Below, one piece after another: positions 1 through 6,508 of a stretch of 34,978 nt of DNA. Within the stretch, counting starts at the first letter, position 1; every line of letters begins with the position of its first letter. Origin of the DNA: an uncultured Clostridia bacterium (GTDB lineage: Bacteria; Bacillota; Clostridia; Oscillospirales; Acutalibacteraceae); contig CANQGT010000017.1 of NCBI GenBank assembly GCA_947623505.1, positions 1 through 34,978 of the forward strand. Reading direction: 5' to 3'. The notes beneath the pieces are model-generated. The model had not been told where the DNA came from, did not search any database, and was given only the letters and a program-made list of their open reading frames with translations. Position numbers and translations under genes: made by a program.

Positions 1-79
1 TTTCTCTTCCTTTTACTATCACTTTCATCACCGTATTTATTTTACCACTTATATGCTAAAAAGCCCAGCTTTTTTACTG

Positions 80-97
80 GACTTTTTCGACAGACTG
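80..97. repeat. Terminal repeat of a terminator-associated element (element runs off the left edge)
   Basis: These 18 bases end in CGACAGACTG. Their reverse complement matches the left terminal repeat of the 277-bp element at 17956-18232 at 15 of 18 positions, and the reverse complement of that element's right end at 14 of 18. As in that element, the end abuts the first base of a rho-independent terminator stem (here 98-124). A small imperfect hairpin (arms near 56-65 and 77-87) lies just inside the end, again as at 18204-18217. The other end would lie left of the window. Calling it one end of a second copy is inference from the shared end and shared position. Confidence 0.5.
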
Positions 98-128
98 AAA
101 TCCCGCAGATATTCTGCGGGATTTTTTT
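98..128 (+). terminator. Rho-independent terminator
   Basis: A 12-bp perfect stem (98-109 with 113-124, core TCCCGCAGA) has a 3-base loop and a run of seven T at 122-128. The T-run orientation fits a plus-strand transcript arriving from left of the window. It may also help stop the minus-strand amidohydrolase ending at 156, although there is no T-run on that side. Confidence 0.75.
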
Positions 129-155
129 GCTTGAAATTTGATAACGATTATCAGT

Positions 156-1451
156 TTAGTTTGCTCTGCCGGGCAGGAATTTATCGAGTTCGTACTCAAC
201 ATTTTTCATTTTCTTTACCTTCGGCTTGCGTATCAGCTTTCCGCGGGCGACGACCATATACAATTCGCGAAGGCTTTCAAGATTTTCAAGCGGATTTCCG
301 TCCGTTACAATCATATCCGCGCATTTGCCCTTTTCAATACTGCCTGTAATTTCTTCAAGCCCTACTATTTTCGCGTTGCCCAGCGTTGCGCTGTAAAGAG
401 CAAAATTGCTTGAAACTCCGCAGTACTGCTGAAAATACACAAGCTCGCGCCACATATCGTAATGCGTTATGTAGGGGCAGCCCGTATCAGTTCCGAGACC
501 TACGGGTATTCCCTCTTTAAGGCACGCTTTTGCGCAGTCTATAATTCCGTCAAAGACGACCTTGCCGTTGAACTGCGCTACCTCGCTCGCGTGGCTTACG
601 CTTCTGTCAAAAAGCGCATACGGAAGCGCGGGAGAAATGGTGGTGATATGGCATGCTCCTCTCTCCTTAAACGCCTTTATAATCTCGTCGTTCGGCTCGG
701 CGCCGTGCTCTATCGAATCAACTCCGTTTTGAAGCGCAACGAGAACGCCGACCGGGCTTTCCGTATGAGCCGCCACCTTTAAACCGAGGCTGTGCGCCTC
801 GTCGCAGGCGGCTTTTACATATTCGGGCGGCATTTTCAGTTCGCCGGGCTCGCCTTTTACCGTGGCGTCAAGCACTCCTCCGGTAATCATAAGCTTTATA
901 AGATCGGGCTTGTCCGCCGCTATCTTCTTAACGAGGCTTACGGCCTCCTCGGCGCTGTGCGCCTCATATGCAACAGAGCCCGCCATATGGCCTCCCGGAA
1001 CGGATACGGCGGCGTTTGACGCGAGTATTCTCGGCCCCTCTATCTCCCCGCGCTCTACTCTGCCACGAATTACGGTGTCGCAATTTTCCACTCCTCCAAC
1101 GGTGCGCAAAGTTGTAACGCCGCTGTAAAGCTGTGTTTTGGCGCTTTTTTCACAAATCGTCTGCAAAATCTTCCAAGTAAATTTATTTCTCGTAGCGAAT
1201 TTTACGAGCTTAACATTGTCTTTCGGCTTTTTGGTCGGCTTTCCGCTTGCCGGAAGATGAACGTGCAGATTGATAAGGCCGGGCATAAGGTACCTGCCGT
1301 TGAGATCGATTATCTCATAGCCCGAAAGACTGCCTCCGTCGGGAACGATATCGACTATTTTTTCCCCGTCGACGCAGACGGCAAGCCCCGTTTTAGGCTC
1401 CATATTCTTTGTGCCGTCAAGTATAACGGCGTTTACAAGCGCGTATTTCAT
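156..1451 (-). CDS. Imidazolonepropionase-like metal-dependent amidohydrolase
   Basis: This is a 431-residue cytosolic member of the amidohydrolase superfamily. Such enzymes hydrolyse cyclic amides or Xaa-Pro/Xaa-Arg-type dipeptides using metal ions held in a TIM barrel; the substrate here cannot be read from sequence. An N-terminal beta-sandwich segment is followed by the HxH metal motif in LHVHLP (about residue 62), a candidate carbamylated lysine in DLIKLMITGG, histidines in AAHTES and IEHGAEP, and the final metal/catalytic Asp in GLGTDTG. Length is normal for the family and no signal peptide is seen. The ATG at 1451 is preceded by AAGGGG with a 7-base spacer, and a promoter-like site lies at 1477-1505. 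It appears monocistronic. An Xaa-Pro dipeptidase-type peptidase is the main alternative name. Confidence 0.85.
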   Translation of the reverse strand: MKYALVNAVILDGTKNMEPKTGLAVCVDGEKIVDIVPDGGSLSGYEIIDLNGRYLMPGLINLHVHLPASGKPTKKPKDNVKLVKFATRNKFTWKILQTICEKSAKTQLYSGVTTLRTVGGVENCDTVIRGRVERGEIEGPRILASNAAVSVPGGHMAGSVAYEAHSAEEAVSLVKKIAADKPDLIKLMITGGVLDATVKGEPGELKMPPEYVKAACDEAHSLGLKVAAHTESPVGVLVALQNGVDSIEHGAEPNDEIIKAFKERGACHITTISPALPYALFDRSVSHASEVAQFNGKVVFDGIIDCAKACLKEGIPVGLGTDTGCPYITHYDMWRELVYFQQYCGVSSNFALYSATLGNAKIVGLEEITGSIEKGKCADMIVTDGNPLENLESLRELYMVVARGKLIRKPKVKKMKNVEYELDKFLPGRAN

Positions 1452-1476
1452 ACTTTTACCCCTTCTTTCGGTTATA

Positions 1477-1505
1477 ATTATATCATTTCACCTCGCCTAA
1501 AGCAA
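1477..1505 (-). promoter_or_regulatory. Probable sigma-A promoter of the amidohydrolase gene
   Basis: On the minus strand TTGCTT (1505-1500) and TATAAT (1482-1477) are separated by 17 bases, about 25 bases upstream of the amidohydrolase start. The -10 is perfect, the -35 weak. Confidence 0.5.
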
Positions 1506-1547
1506 CCGCCAACGGTAAAGATTTTGATTTTATATGGCATTTTTGGC

Positions 1548-1576
1548 TTGACAATATCTCCGCAATTTCGTATAAT
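1548..1576 (+). promoter_or_regulatory. Consensus sigma-A promoter of the tRNA pair
   Basis: A perfect TTGACA (1548-1553), a 17-base spacer and a perfect TATAAT (1571-1576) place the transcript start about 10 bases before tRNA-Asp. A full-consensus promoter suits stable RNA genes. Confidence 0.9.
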
Positions 1577-1593
1577 ACCCTTTGCAGGCAAAC

Positions 1594-1670
1594 GGCCCGG
1601 TAGTTCAGCTGGTTAGAACGCCTGCCTGTCACGCAGGAGGTCGACGGTTCAAGTCCGTTCCGGGTCGCCA
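1594..1670 (+). tRNA. tRNA-Asp (GTC)
   Basis: A 77-base cloverleaf. The seven-pair acceptor stem begins GGCCCGG and includes one G-U pair. The anticodon stem CCTGC/GCAGG encloses loop CTGTCAC with anticodon GTC at 1628-1630, the T-arm carries GGTTCAAGTCC, and the CCA end is encoded. It is the first gene of a two-tRNA transcript, with tRNA-Thr starting 8 bases after its CCA. Confidence 0.97.
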
Positions 1671-1678
1671 GTTAAGAC

Positions 1679-1754
<76 letters not shown>

Positions 1755-1756
1755 AA

Positions 1757-1810
1757 GAAATAGCCTTGAAAATCCTTGGATTTAAGCGGTTTTTAAGGCT
1801 ATTTTTATTT
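1757..1810 (+). terminator. Terminator of the tRNA transcript
   Basis: A perfect 10-bp stem AAATAGCCTT (1758-1767) with AAGGCTATTT (1795-1804) closes a 27-base loop and is followed by a T-rich run to about 1810. It lies immediately after the CCA of tRNA-Thr. Confidence 0.8.
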
Positions 1811-1848
1811 TGTTCAAAAACTCTCTCAATACCTGTGAATACTTCGCA

Positions 1849-1871
1849 TAGTGTGTCCGATAGTGTGTCCG
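1849..1871. repeat. Tandem 11-base repeat TAGTGTGTCCG
   Basis: TAGTGTGTCCG occurs twice with a 12-base period (1849-1859 and 1861-1871), between the tRNA terminator and the hicAB terminator. It is not inside a convincing gene. Its place beside a tRNA gene at the edge of an accessory island would suit a recombinase-binding or attachment-region relic, but no integrase or matching second site is present. Confidence 0.5.
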
Positions 1872-1909
1872 TATTTTGATATTTATAAATCGTTTATATA
1901 CTCTTTAAA

Positions 1910-1947
1910 GGAAGAATAAAGCCCGCTCCTCATAATATGGGGAGCGG
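1910..1947 (-). terminator. Probable terminator of hicAB
   Basis: Arms CCGCTCC (1923-1929) and GGAGCGG (1941-1947) form a hairpin 17 bases past the hicB stop. On the minus strand it is followed by a moderately T-rich stretch down to about 1910. Confidence 0.6.
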
Positions 1948-1963
1948 ACAAGAGCTTGTTTTT

Positions 1964-2359
1964 TTATTGGTCGGTTATATGAAGCTCGCGTTTTAGTGCA
2001 GCTTGCAATGCCTGGGAAAAGTTAATGTTTGCTTTTTCCGCCTCATAGCAAAGCCAACTCGGGAGAGTACAATTTTTCTTAACTGCTTTCATTTCGTTTT
2101 TGCGGCGGTATTCCGCGAAGTCAACATCTACGAGAGAAACAATAGCGCCCTCTGCTGCCGATACGCTTTTAAGCGTTCGCGGATTAGGCAATACTTTTCC
2201 GTCGTCCTCCATATCAATACCCATTAAGCCGATAGCGTCCCGTGCCATTTCAATAGCCTCCGTCATATCGTCGCCCTCTGTGTTAATATCAAAATCGGGT
2301 ATATAAACGGTAAAGCCTTTTTCCTCGGGTGTTAAAACAATAGGATATGAATTTTTCAT
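1964..2359 (-). CDS. hicB: HicB-family antitoxin
   Basis: This 131-residue protein fits the two-part HicB plan. The N-terminal part (about 1-60, YPIVLTPEEKGFTVYIPDF and following) is the partial RNase-H-like fold that caps the toxin. The C-terminal part (about 95-128, with LPSWLCYEAEKANINFSQAL) looks like a ribbon-helix-helix DNA-binding segment. The ATG has GGAGGTAACTGT just upstream. It lies 48 bases downstream of hicA on the same strand and is probably cotranscribed. In this family antitoxin and complex bind their own promoter, so autoregulation at 2609-2637 is likely; that is inference. Confidence 0.85.
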   Translation of the reverse strand: MKNSYPIVLTPEEKGFTVYIPDFDINTEGDDMTEAIEMARDAIGLMGIDMEDDGKVLPNPRTLKSVSAAEGAIVSLVDVDFAEYRRKNEMKAVKKNCTLPSWLCYEAEKANINFSQALQAALKRELHITDQ

Positions 2360-2401
2360 ACAGTTACCTCCATAAAATTATATGTTAATGCAAGGTGGAG
2401 C

Positions 2402-2420
2402 GGGGCTTTATTTCAGCCCC
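2402..2420 (-). other. Small hairpin at the hicA stop / hicA-hicB junction
   Basis: GGGGCT (2402-2407) and AGCCCC (2415-2420) can pair around a 7-base loop that contains the hicA stop codon. It could modulate the toxin:antitoxin ratio, but there is no T-run, so termination is unlikely. Confidence 0.3.
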
Positions 2421-2584
2421 CTCCTTTTTATTATTGCCCTTGCAAGATTTTCTTTTACTTCTTTGTGTCTTGGAATTGTTTCACTTTCCGTTCCGTTTGT
2501 ATATATATCGTGCCCTCCTCCATTTCGTTTTAAGTACCAACCGTTTTTCTCCAGCAGCCTTATGAGGTCCGATCGTTTCGTTAT
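2408..2584 (-). CDS. hicA: HicA-family toxin with non-standard (AUA) or lost start codon
   Basis: The recognisable HicA domain (SDLIRLLEKNGWYLKRNGGG and following, with the expected active-site His in GGGHDIY) occupies this interval. HicA toxins are small double-stranded-RNA-binding-domain ribonucleases. An in-frame ATG lies at 2677, but the perfect promoter at 2609-2637 puts the transcript start near 2602, downstream of it. The transcript carries AGGAGG at 2595-2590, then five bases, then ATA (2584-2582) followed by ACG and AAA, exactly where an ATG-ACG-AAA start would be expected. There is no Met codon in the rest of the frame. Either AUA, ACG or the GTG overlapping the ribosome binding site is used, or an ATG to ATA change has silenced the toxin. 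About 58 residues, normal for HicA. Confidence 0.75.
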   Translation of the reverse strand: MTKRSDLIRLLEKNGWYLKRNGGGHDIYTNGTESETIPRHKEVKENLARAIIKRRGLK

Positions 2585-2608
2585 TCTCACCTCCTCTCTA
2601 TATTTATT

Positions 2609-2637
2609 ATTATACGCCTTTAATGCGTATTTGTCAA
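2609..2637 (-). promoter_or_regulatory. Consensus sigma-A promoter of hicAB
   Basis: On the minus strand TTGACA (2637-2632), 17 bases, TATAAT (2614-2609): both hexamers are perfect. It lies inside the upstream extension of the hicA frame and therefore rules out the ATG at 2677 as the start for this transcript. Confidence 0.85.
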
Positions 2638-2676
2638 GACTTTTTTTGATATTTTTTGCACTTTTTTGCAGGAACA

Positions 2677-2705
2677 TTGAAAAAACCGCACAACCATGTT
2701 ATAAT
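2677..2705 (+). promoter_or_regulatory. Probable sigma-A promoter of the HAD phosphatase transcript
   Basis: TTGAAA (2677-2682), 17 bases, TATAAT (2700-2705). It is divergent from the hicA promoter, with the two -35 boxes about 40 bases apart. The predicted transcript starts near 2712 and has a leader of about 220 bases. Confidence 0.6.
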
Positions 2706-2711
2706 AAAAGC

Positions 2712-2934
2712 GCTTACTTTATATTTTGAATCCTCAGTTATGAAAAAGATTTAACCATGGCAAAGCGTTTTACTCGTTATGCCTTATTCCTTTGACTTTG
2801 TCTATTTAATCGTGTGTCTTTGCAAATGCAATAAAAAGCCGCTGGTATTCCCGCTATGCCATCCGCTGTTTTGCGCGACTTTAAAAAGCAAAGCTCACAC
2901 GAAATGTGTGAGTTTTGTTGTTTACGGTGGTTAT
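2712..2934 (+). promoter_or_regulatory. Long 5' leader with terminator-like hairpin before the HAD gene
   Basis: No convincing ORF fills this stretch. Near its end CTCACAC (2894-2900) and GTGTGAG (2906-2912) form a perfect 7-bp stem with loop GAAAT, followed by TTTTGTTGTTT, about 22 bases before the ATG at 2935. This resembles an attenuator or a leftover terminator. I do not recognise any known riboswitch consensus here. Confidence 0.4.
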
Positions 2935-3504
2935 ATGAGAGTTTTTGATTTTGACAACACAATATACGACGGCGAAAGCGTTTTTGATTTTTTCCTTTTC
3001 TGCGTGAAAAAGCAAAAGTATCTGCTGAAATATATGCCGCTTATGATAAAAGACCTTATTTTTTATAAAATGCGCCTTTTGACCGAAGAAAAGCTCTATG
3101 AGCAGGCAAGCGGACTGACTAAGGAAATTGTGAAAAACAGGGAGCACGCCAACGATTACATTGAGGAATTTTGGCGACTGAACAGCCACAAACTGAAATC
3201 GGAATTTCTTGATATGATTGAAGAAAGCGATATAATCATAACCGCCTCACCCGCAATTCTTATAGAGGGAGTCGGCGGCAGACTAAAAACGAAAAACATA
3301 ATCGGTTCGGTTATCGATTTGGATACGGGCGAGCTGAAATTTATGTGTTTCAGAAGCAACAAGGCGAAAGCGTTCAACAAGGCCTATCCAAAAGTGAAAA
3401 TAGACGAATTTTATACGGATTCACTTAACGATATGCCGCTGATAAACGCCGCCGAAAAGGCGTTCCTCGTTAAAAAAGGGAAAATCACAGCTATAGAAAA
3501 ATAA
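2935..3504 (+). CDS. HAD-superfamily phosphatase, subfamily IB-like
   Basis: A 189-residue protein with all four HAD motifs. Motif I is DFDNT at residues 4-8, containing the nucleophile and acid/base aspartates. Motif II is the Ser in ITASPA. Motif III is a Lys in NKAKAF. Motif IV is DSLNDMP. A helical cap follows motif I (about 15-90), as in SerB-like phosphoserine phosphatase relatives; the substrate is not predictable. The frame extends upstream to 2779, but family proteins begin just before motif I, so the ATG at 2935 is chosen; its ribosome binding site (GGTGG) is weak. It is the only plus-strand gene of the island and ends in a terminator shared with the endolysin gene. It may be a host gene bordering the phage remnant. 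Confidence 0.8.
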   Translation: MRVFDFDNTIYDGESVFDFFLFCVKKQKYLLKYMPLMIKDLIFYKMRLLTEEKLYEQASGLTKEIVKNREHANDYIEEFWRLNSHKLKSEFLDMIEESDIIITASPAILIEGVGGRLKTKNIIGSVIDLDTGELKFMCFRSNKAKAFNKAYPKVKIDEFYTDSLNDMPLINAAEKAFLVKKGKITAIEK

Positions 3505-3534
3505 CGCCTCTCGGCAGTAGCCGAGAGGCGCTTT
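3505..3534. terminator. Bidirectional terminator between the HAD and endolysin genes
   Basis: A perfect stem GCCTCTCGGC (3506-3515) / GCCGAGAGGC (3520-3529), with an outer C-G pair, has a 4-base loop and is followed by CTTTCTT on the plus strand. On the minus strand it is followed by TTATTTTTC. The flanking genes converge with 1-2 bases to spare. Confidence 0.85.
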
Positions 3535-3535
3535 C

Positions 3536-4405
3536 TTACAGCCCGCCGCTATACGAAACGAAGCCGCATTTGTAATCGGAAGTGCCGTTTATTTTGTATA
3601 ACACAAGGTACATTCCGTCCACCGTGCCGAGGCAGGTGCAGCTTTCGTTCACATCGAGCGAGCCGATTTTTGTTTTCTTCGCCGTGTCGGCGTAAACGGT
3701 TTCGACAGTAGAGCGGTTCTTGTAGGTCTTGCCGCCCGTCGGAACGGTTTTTACGCCTCCGGCGTATTTGACAAAGCCGACCTTATGCTTTGTTGTTCCG
3801 TCAAGGTCGTAAACAACAATATACCCGTTGCCTTTTTTGCCGTAGCATTTGGCGCTTTCTTTCGGAGAAAGTGAGCCTATCCGCTCCTCAAGATCGCTTT
3901 TTTCCAAAACGACTTCCGTTGTACTGCCGTTTTTCCACGCCGCCGCTTTCGGATAGCTTTGCGCGGGGGAAACCGACGGCTTGCCCGCCGCTGAAGTCGA
4001 CACATCGTTCCAGTCGATATAGTCGTTGGGATCGAGCAGTTTTTTGTTATAAGCCCACGATTTTGAATTTTCAACCTCAATGTGCAGGTGCGGACCTGTT
4101 GAGTTGCCCGTGCTGCCCATTGTGCCCAAAGTGTCGCCCTCTTTGATTTTCGTGCCGACCGTTTTGGGACTGCGGCTTTTCATATGCGCCATAAGAATTG
4201 ACTTGCCGTCACTCGTTGTGAGCACAATATAATTGCCGTAGCTCTTATCGTAGGCGTTGCGCTGTATTGTTCCCGAAGCGGGGGCAACAAGCGTAGTGTT
4301 TGAGCAAACACGGTCAACGCCCGTGTGATAGCCCGCCGCCCACGAGCCTTTTTTCTTAAACGCCGTCGTCTGCTTTGACGACTCTTTAAACGGTGAGCGA
4401 TACAT
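3536..4405 (-). CDS. Phage endolysin: M23 (lysostaphin-type) endopeptidase with SH3-like repeats
   Basis: A 289-residue peptidoglycan endopeptidase. The M23 domain (about 20-125) shows the zinc ligands His27 and Asp31 (YHTGVD) and His108 in GPHLHIE, plus the conserved His74 in LMAHMK. A Ser/Ala/Pro linker (about 135-150) leads to two repeats of about 65 residues, each ending in GFV-x-Y-x-GG, which look like SH3-type wall-binding modules. There is no signal peptide, as expected for a holin-dependent lysin. The ATG follows the holin stop directly, with GGGAGGCGG inside the holin 3' end as ribosome binding site. It is the last gene of the phage block. A secreted host hydrolase is less likely given its neighbours. 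Confidence 0.88.
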   Translation of the reverse strand: MYRSPFKESSKQTTAFKKKGSWAAGYHTGVDRVCSNTTLVAPASGTIQRNAYDKSYGNYIVLTTSDGKSILMAHMKSRSPKTVGTKIKEGDTLGTMGSTGNSTGPHLHIEVENSKSWAYNKKLLDPNDYIDWNDVSTSAAGKPSVSPAQSYPKAAAWKNGSTTEVVLEKSDLEERIGSLSPKESAKCYGKKGNGYIVVYDLDGTTKHKVGFVKYAGGVKTVPTGGKTYKNRSTVETVYADTAKKTKIGSLDVNESCTCLGTVDGMYLVLYKINGTSDYKCGFVSYSGGL

Positions 4406-4618
4406 CTATTCCGCCTCCCCGTCCGACGCCGTCTGCAAATTCATAATCGCGGCTAATCCGGCCGACACCGCCGACACCGCAAGTCCGACGAGAGCCGAAG
4501 TCAACATATCCTTAGCCGCCGTGAAATCTATCGTCATAAGGTTTACGGCGATATATCCCGCCGCTGTCTGAAGGAACGTTCTGAGCATTCTTTTCGCGGT
4601 CTCTTTTGTAAATTTCAT
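4406..4618 (-). CDS. Putative phage holin
   Basis: A 70-residue protein with a positively charged N-terminus (MKFTKETAKRMLR), a first hydrophobic segment (about 16-30), a charged turn, a second Ala/Gly/Val-rich membrane segment (about 40-60) and an acidic tail. Size, two-segment topology and position directly before an endolysin fit class II, r1t-like holins, which permeabilise the membrane so the lysin can reach the wall. The ATG follows AAAGGAG. Assignment rests on context and topology rather than a signature motif. Confidence 0.72.
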   Translation of the reverse strand: MKFTKETAKRMLRTFLQTAAGYIAVNLMTIDFTAAKDMLTSALVGLAVSAVSAGLAAIMNLQTASDGEAE

Positions 4619-4631
4619 TTAAATGCTCCTT

Positions 4632-4943
4632 TCATCTGTTCATTGGCGCTTCTTCGGGGAGCGCCATAGTGTTATTAAATATTTTTGTGATAGTTCCGTT
4701 TCCGCCAAGCTGATGATACGCGTCATACTCCTTTTGCAAAGCGTCTTTCGCGTATATCGGGCAATAGCCCCTGTCGGAGTACTTATCATTCTGCCTGATG
4801 ATCTCGGTGCGAAGCAGTGACAGCATTCCCTCTTCAAGGGCTGTTGTTCGCTTTTTTATACCTTTAAAATAGACTGCCACACCTGTTATCGCGCCCGAAA
4901 CAACGGCGCTTACGACAACGGTGATGATCGTATTCCATATCAT
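4632..4943 (-). CDS. Small membrane-anchored phage protein of the lysis module
   Basis: A 103-residue protein with one N-terminal membrane segment (about 4-26, rich in Val/Ala/Ile), then a basic stretch KKR and a soluble domain with RGYCPIYAKDALQKEYDAYH and LGGNGT. I recall similar proteins beside holins in clostridial siphophages, where they are usually uncharacterised or called holin-like. It could be a second holin component, an antiholin or a spanin-like regulator; the sequence does not decide. The ribosome binding site is AAAGGAG. It lies 13 bases before the holin gene. Confidence 0.6.
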   Translation of the reverse strand: MIWNTIITVVVSAVVSGAITGVAVYFKGIKKRTTALEEGMLSLLRTEIIRQNDKYSDRGYCPIYAKDALQKEYDAYHQLGGNGTITKIFNNTMALPEEAPMNR

Positions 4944-4965
4944 TCAGGTCTTTCTCCTTTCTGTC

Positions 4966-5331
4966 TTATTCCTCAGAGTCGGGCGGGGTTGGAAATTCAA
5001 TATTTAGCGGAAAGCCCGCTTGCTCCGGTAAATCTCTCAAAAGTTGCCTATATTTCGCCCATTTGCCCGTAAAGATCGTTGCGAGCGACGCTATAAACTT
5101 TGTCGCCGACGAGGTATCAAGCCCCAAGCGGTCAAGCGACATTTCTTTATCACTAAGTGAGAGCAGTTTGTCTCTGACGGCTCTCGCGGCGGCTGCCGCA
5201 GAGTCTGTATCTCCGTCTGCAACAGCCTGCTTATATGCCTCTCTAAGCGTGTCAAGCTGTTCGGCTTTTGCCGCTTCCGCGAACGCAAGCGACTTCGCAA
5301 GCCTTTCTTCTTTGCTTACCATAATACTCAT
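4966..5331 (-). CDS. Putative phage tail assembly chaperone-like protein
   Basis: A 121-residue acidic, largely helical protein. The central ARAVRDKLL-x-LSDKEMSLDR segment, followed by WAKYRQLLRDLPEQAGFPLN and a Pro/acidic C-terminus, resembles the C-terminal domain of phage tail assembly chaperone-type proteins encoded near tail fibres, which often end in R-x-LRD-x-P-x-Q-x-GFP. It lies between a tail protein and the lysis genes. The ribosome binding site AGGAGG precedes the ATG at 5331. Function is inferred from pattern and position; no catalytic residues are expected. Confidence 0.5.
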   Translation of the reverse strand: MSIMVSKEERLAKSLAFAEAAKAEQLDTLREAYKQAVADGDTDSAAAAARAVRDKLLSLSDKEMSLDRLGLDTSSATKFIASLATIFTGKWAKYRQLLRDLPEQAGFPLNIEFPTPPDSEE

Positions 5332-5350
5332 TTTCTTTAAACCTCCTCAA

Positions 5351-6496
5351 TTAAAAAATCGCGCAAGCCACCGCCACACCGTGGCCGTAGGTCGCATCGT
5401 GACTGCTCAGAGAACCGTCTATGACGACACGGCGCACGATGCTGGTGCCGGATGGGAGGGGCGAACGCAACCACCAGTCCCGAACGGCTCCGCTTGTGTT
5501 GTATTTGATTTTTCCGGCGTCCATCGGTTCGGCGTAGTAGGGGAACTGCGTACCGTCAGACAAGCCGCTCTCGCTTCCGCCGTAGACTTCACTTCTCGAC
5601 GCAATCCAAAACTTGTCCTCCGTGTAGTAGTTTTGCTTTATGTTGCCCTCTTCTTCGTACAGGCCGTTCGTCCTGTTCGTGATCTTCGCCGTTCCGACGA
5701 CTTCGAGGAACTCCGGATCGAGTCCGTTCATCCAGCCCGCCTGCGTTTTCTCCCAAGAGGGCGGACGGTCAAACTTCGTCTGCGGCTTCCACACCTGACC
5801 GGCAGGCGCCTCGCTGTTGAGGAACTGCCTCATCGCGCTTTCCTTCCAGTTATTCGAGCCGTATCTGATACGGTGCGTGTGGTTCATATTCGCGGTTTTG
5901 CCGTCCGCCGTTCCGAGGTCTGTTCCGCCGCTTCCCTCCGTGACGCTTACCGTCTCAATTGCCGTCGCCTCCGTGACGCTGTTGTAGGTGCTGACTTTCG
6001 TCTCGGACGCCTGCTTATCCTTAGCCCATGGGAACGTAAGGACGCCGTTTGCCGGCACAGGCTTCGTCAGCGTGAACTGATAAGTCTTGCCGCCGCCATT
6101 CGCCGTATCGTAGCCGTCAAGCAGGGTGAAGTGGTACGTTCCGGCAACAAGTGGCGTTTCGCAGTAATACAGCGCTTCCGTGTTGTCGTACTGCAAGGAA
6201 TTGACAACGCAGTCGTGCGTGAGCAGCGTCATACTGTGCTTGTACCGCCCGATATGGTCTACATTGTAATCGTGAGCCACAACGTCCCATACGATTTCGC
6301 CCACCCCATCCTTTTTACATTTAAGCTGGGTACCGATAGGAAACAGCGAGGGGCCGCCTCCCACTCTTACTGCCTGTTGTATCGCGTGCCAAGAGTCGAA
6401 TCCTATTTCTCCGCTCTTGCTTGCCAAGATAGCAAGTAGAGCGTTCATTGTGTCAAATTGTTCCGCGTTCGGAAACAAGTGGTTAATATCTGCCAT
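5351..6496 (-). CDS. Phage tail/adhesin protein with C-terminal C-type-lectin-like (DUF6273-type) domain
   Basis: A 381-residue protein. The N-terminal part (about 1-50) looks like an attachment helix. A beta-rich middle begins at SLFPIGTQ and has VGEIVWDVVAHD. The C-terminal half shows the repeated DUF6273/formylglycine-generating-enzyme-like layout: NNWKESAMRQFLNS, KFWIASRSEVYG, DWWLRSPLPSG and a final VAVACAIF. Such CLec-fold tips bind host-surface ligands, and some relatives are variable proteins of diversity-generating retroelements. No reverse transcriptase or template repeat is visible here. The ATG follows AGGAGG. It sits between the BppU-like gene and the chaperone-like gene, as a tail-tip receptor-binding protein would. 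Confidence 0.7.
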   Translation of the reverse strand: MADINHLFPNAEQFDTMNALLAILASKSGEIGFDSWHAIQQAVRVGGGPSLFPIGTQLKCKKDGVGEIVWDVVAHDYNVDHIGRYKHSMTLLTHDCVVNSLQYDNTEALYYCETPLVAGTYHFTLLDGYDTANGGGKTYQFTLTKPVPANGVLTFPWAKDKQASETKVSTYNSVTEATAIETVSVTEGSGGTDLGTADGKTANMNHTHRIRYGSNNWKESAMRQFLNSEAPAGQVWKPQTKFDRPPSWEKTQAGWMNGLDPEFLEVVGTAKITNRTNGLYEEEGNIKQNYYTEDKFWIASRSEVYGGSESGLSDGTQFPYYAEPMDAGKIKYNTSGAVRDWWLRSPLPSGTSIVRRVVIDGSLSSHDATYGHGVAVACAIF

Positions 6497-6508
6497 TTTT
6501 TCAACCTC

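Noticed and set aside
2779-2934. N-terminal extension of the HAD phosphatase frame
   Set aside because: It crosses the hairpin at 2894-2912, lacks a ribosome binding site at its Met and precedes the family's normal first residue.
5063-6439. 458-codon plus-strand open frame antisense to the tail genes
   Set aside because: It is low-complexity, Arg/Ser/Val-rich and mirrors the codon bias of the opposite strand. The minus-strand genes have ribosome binding sites and recognisable domains.
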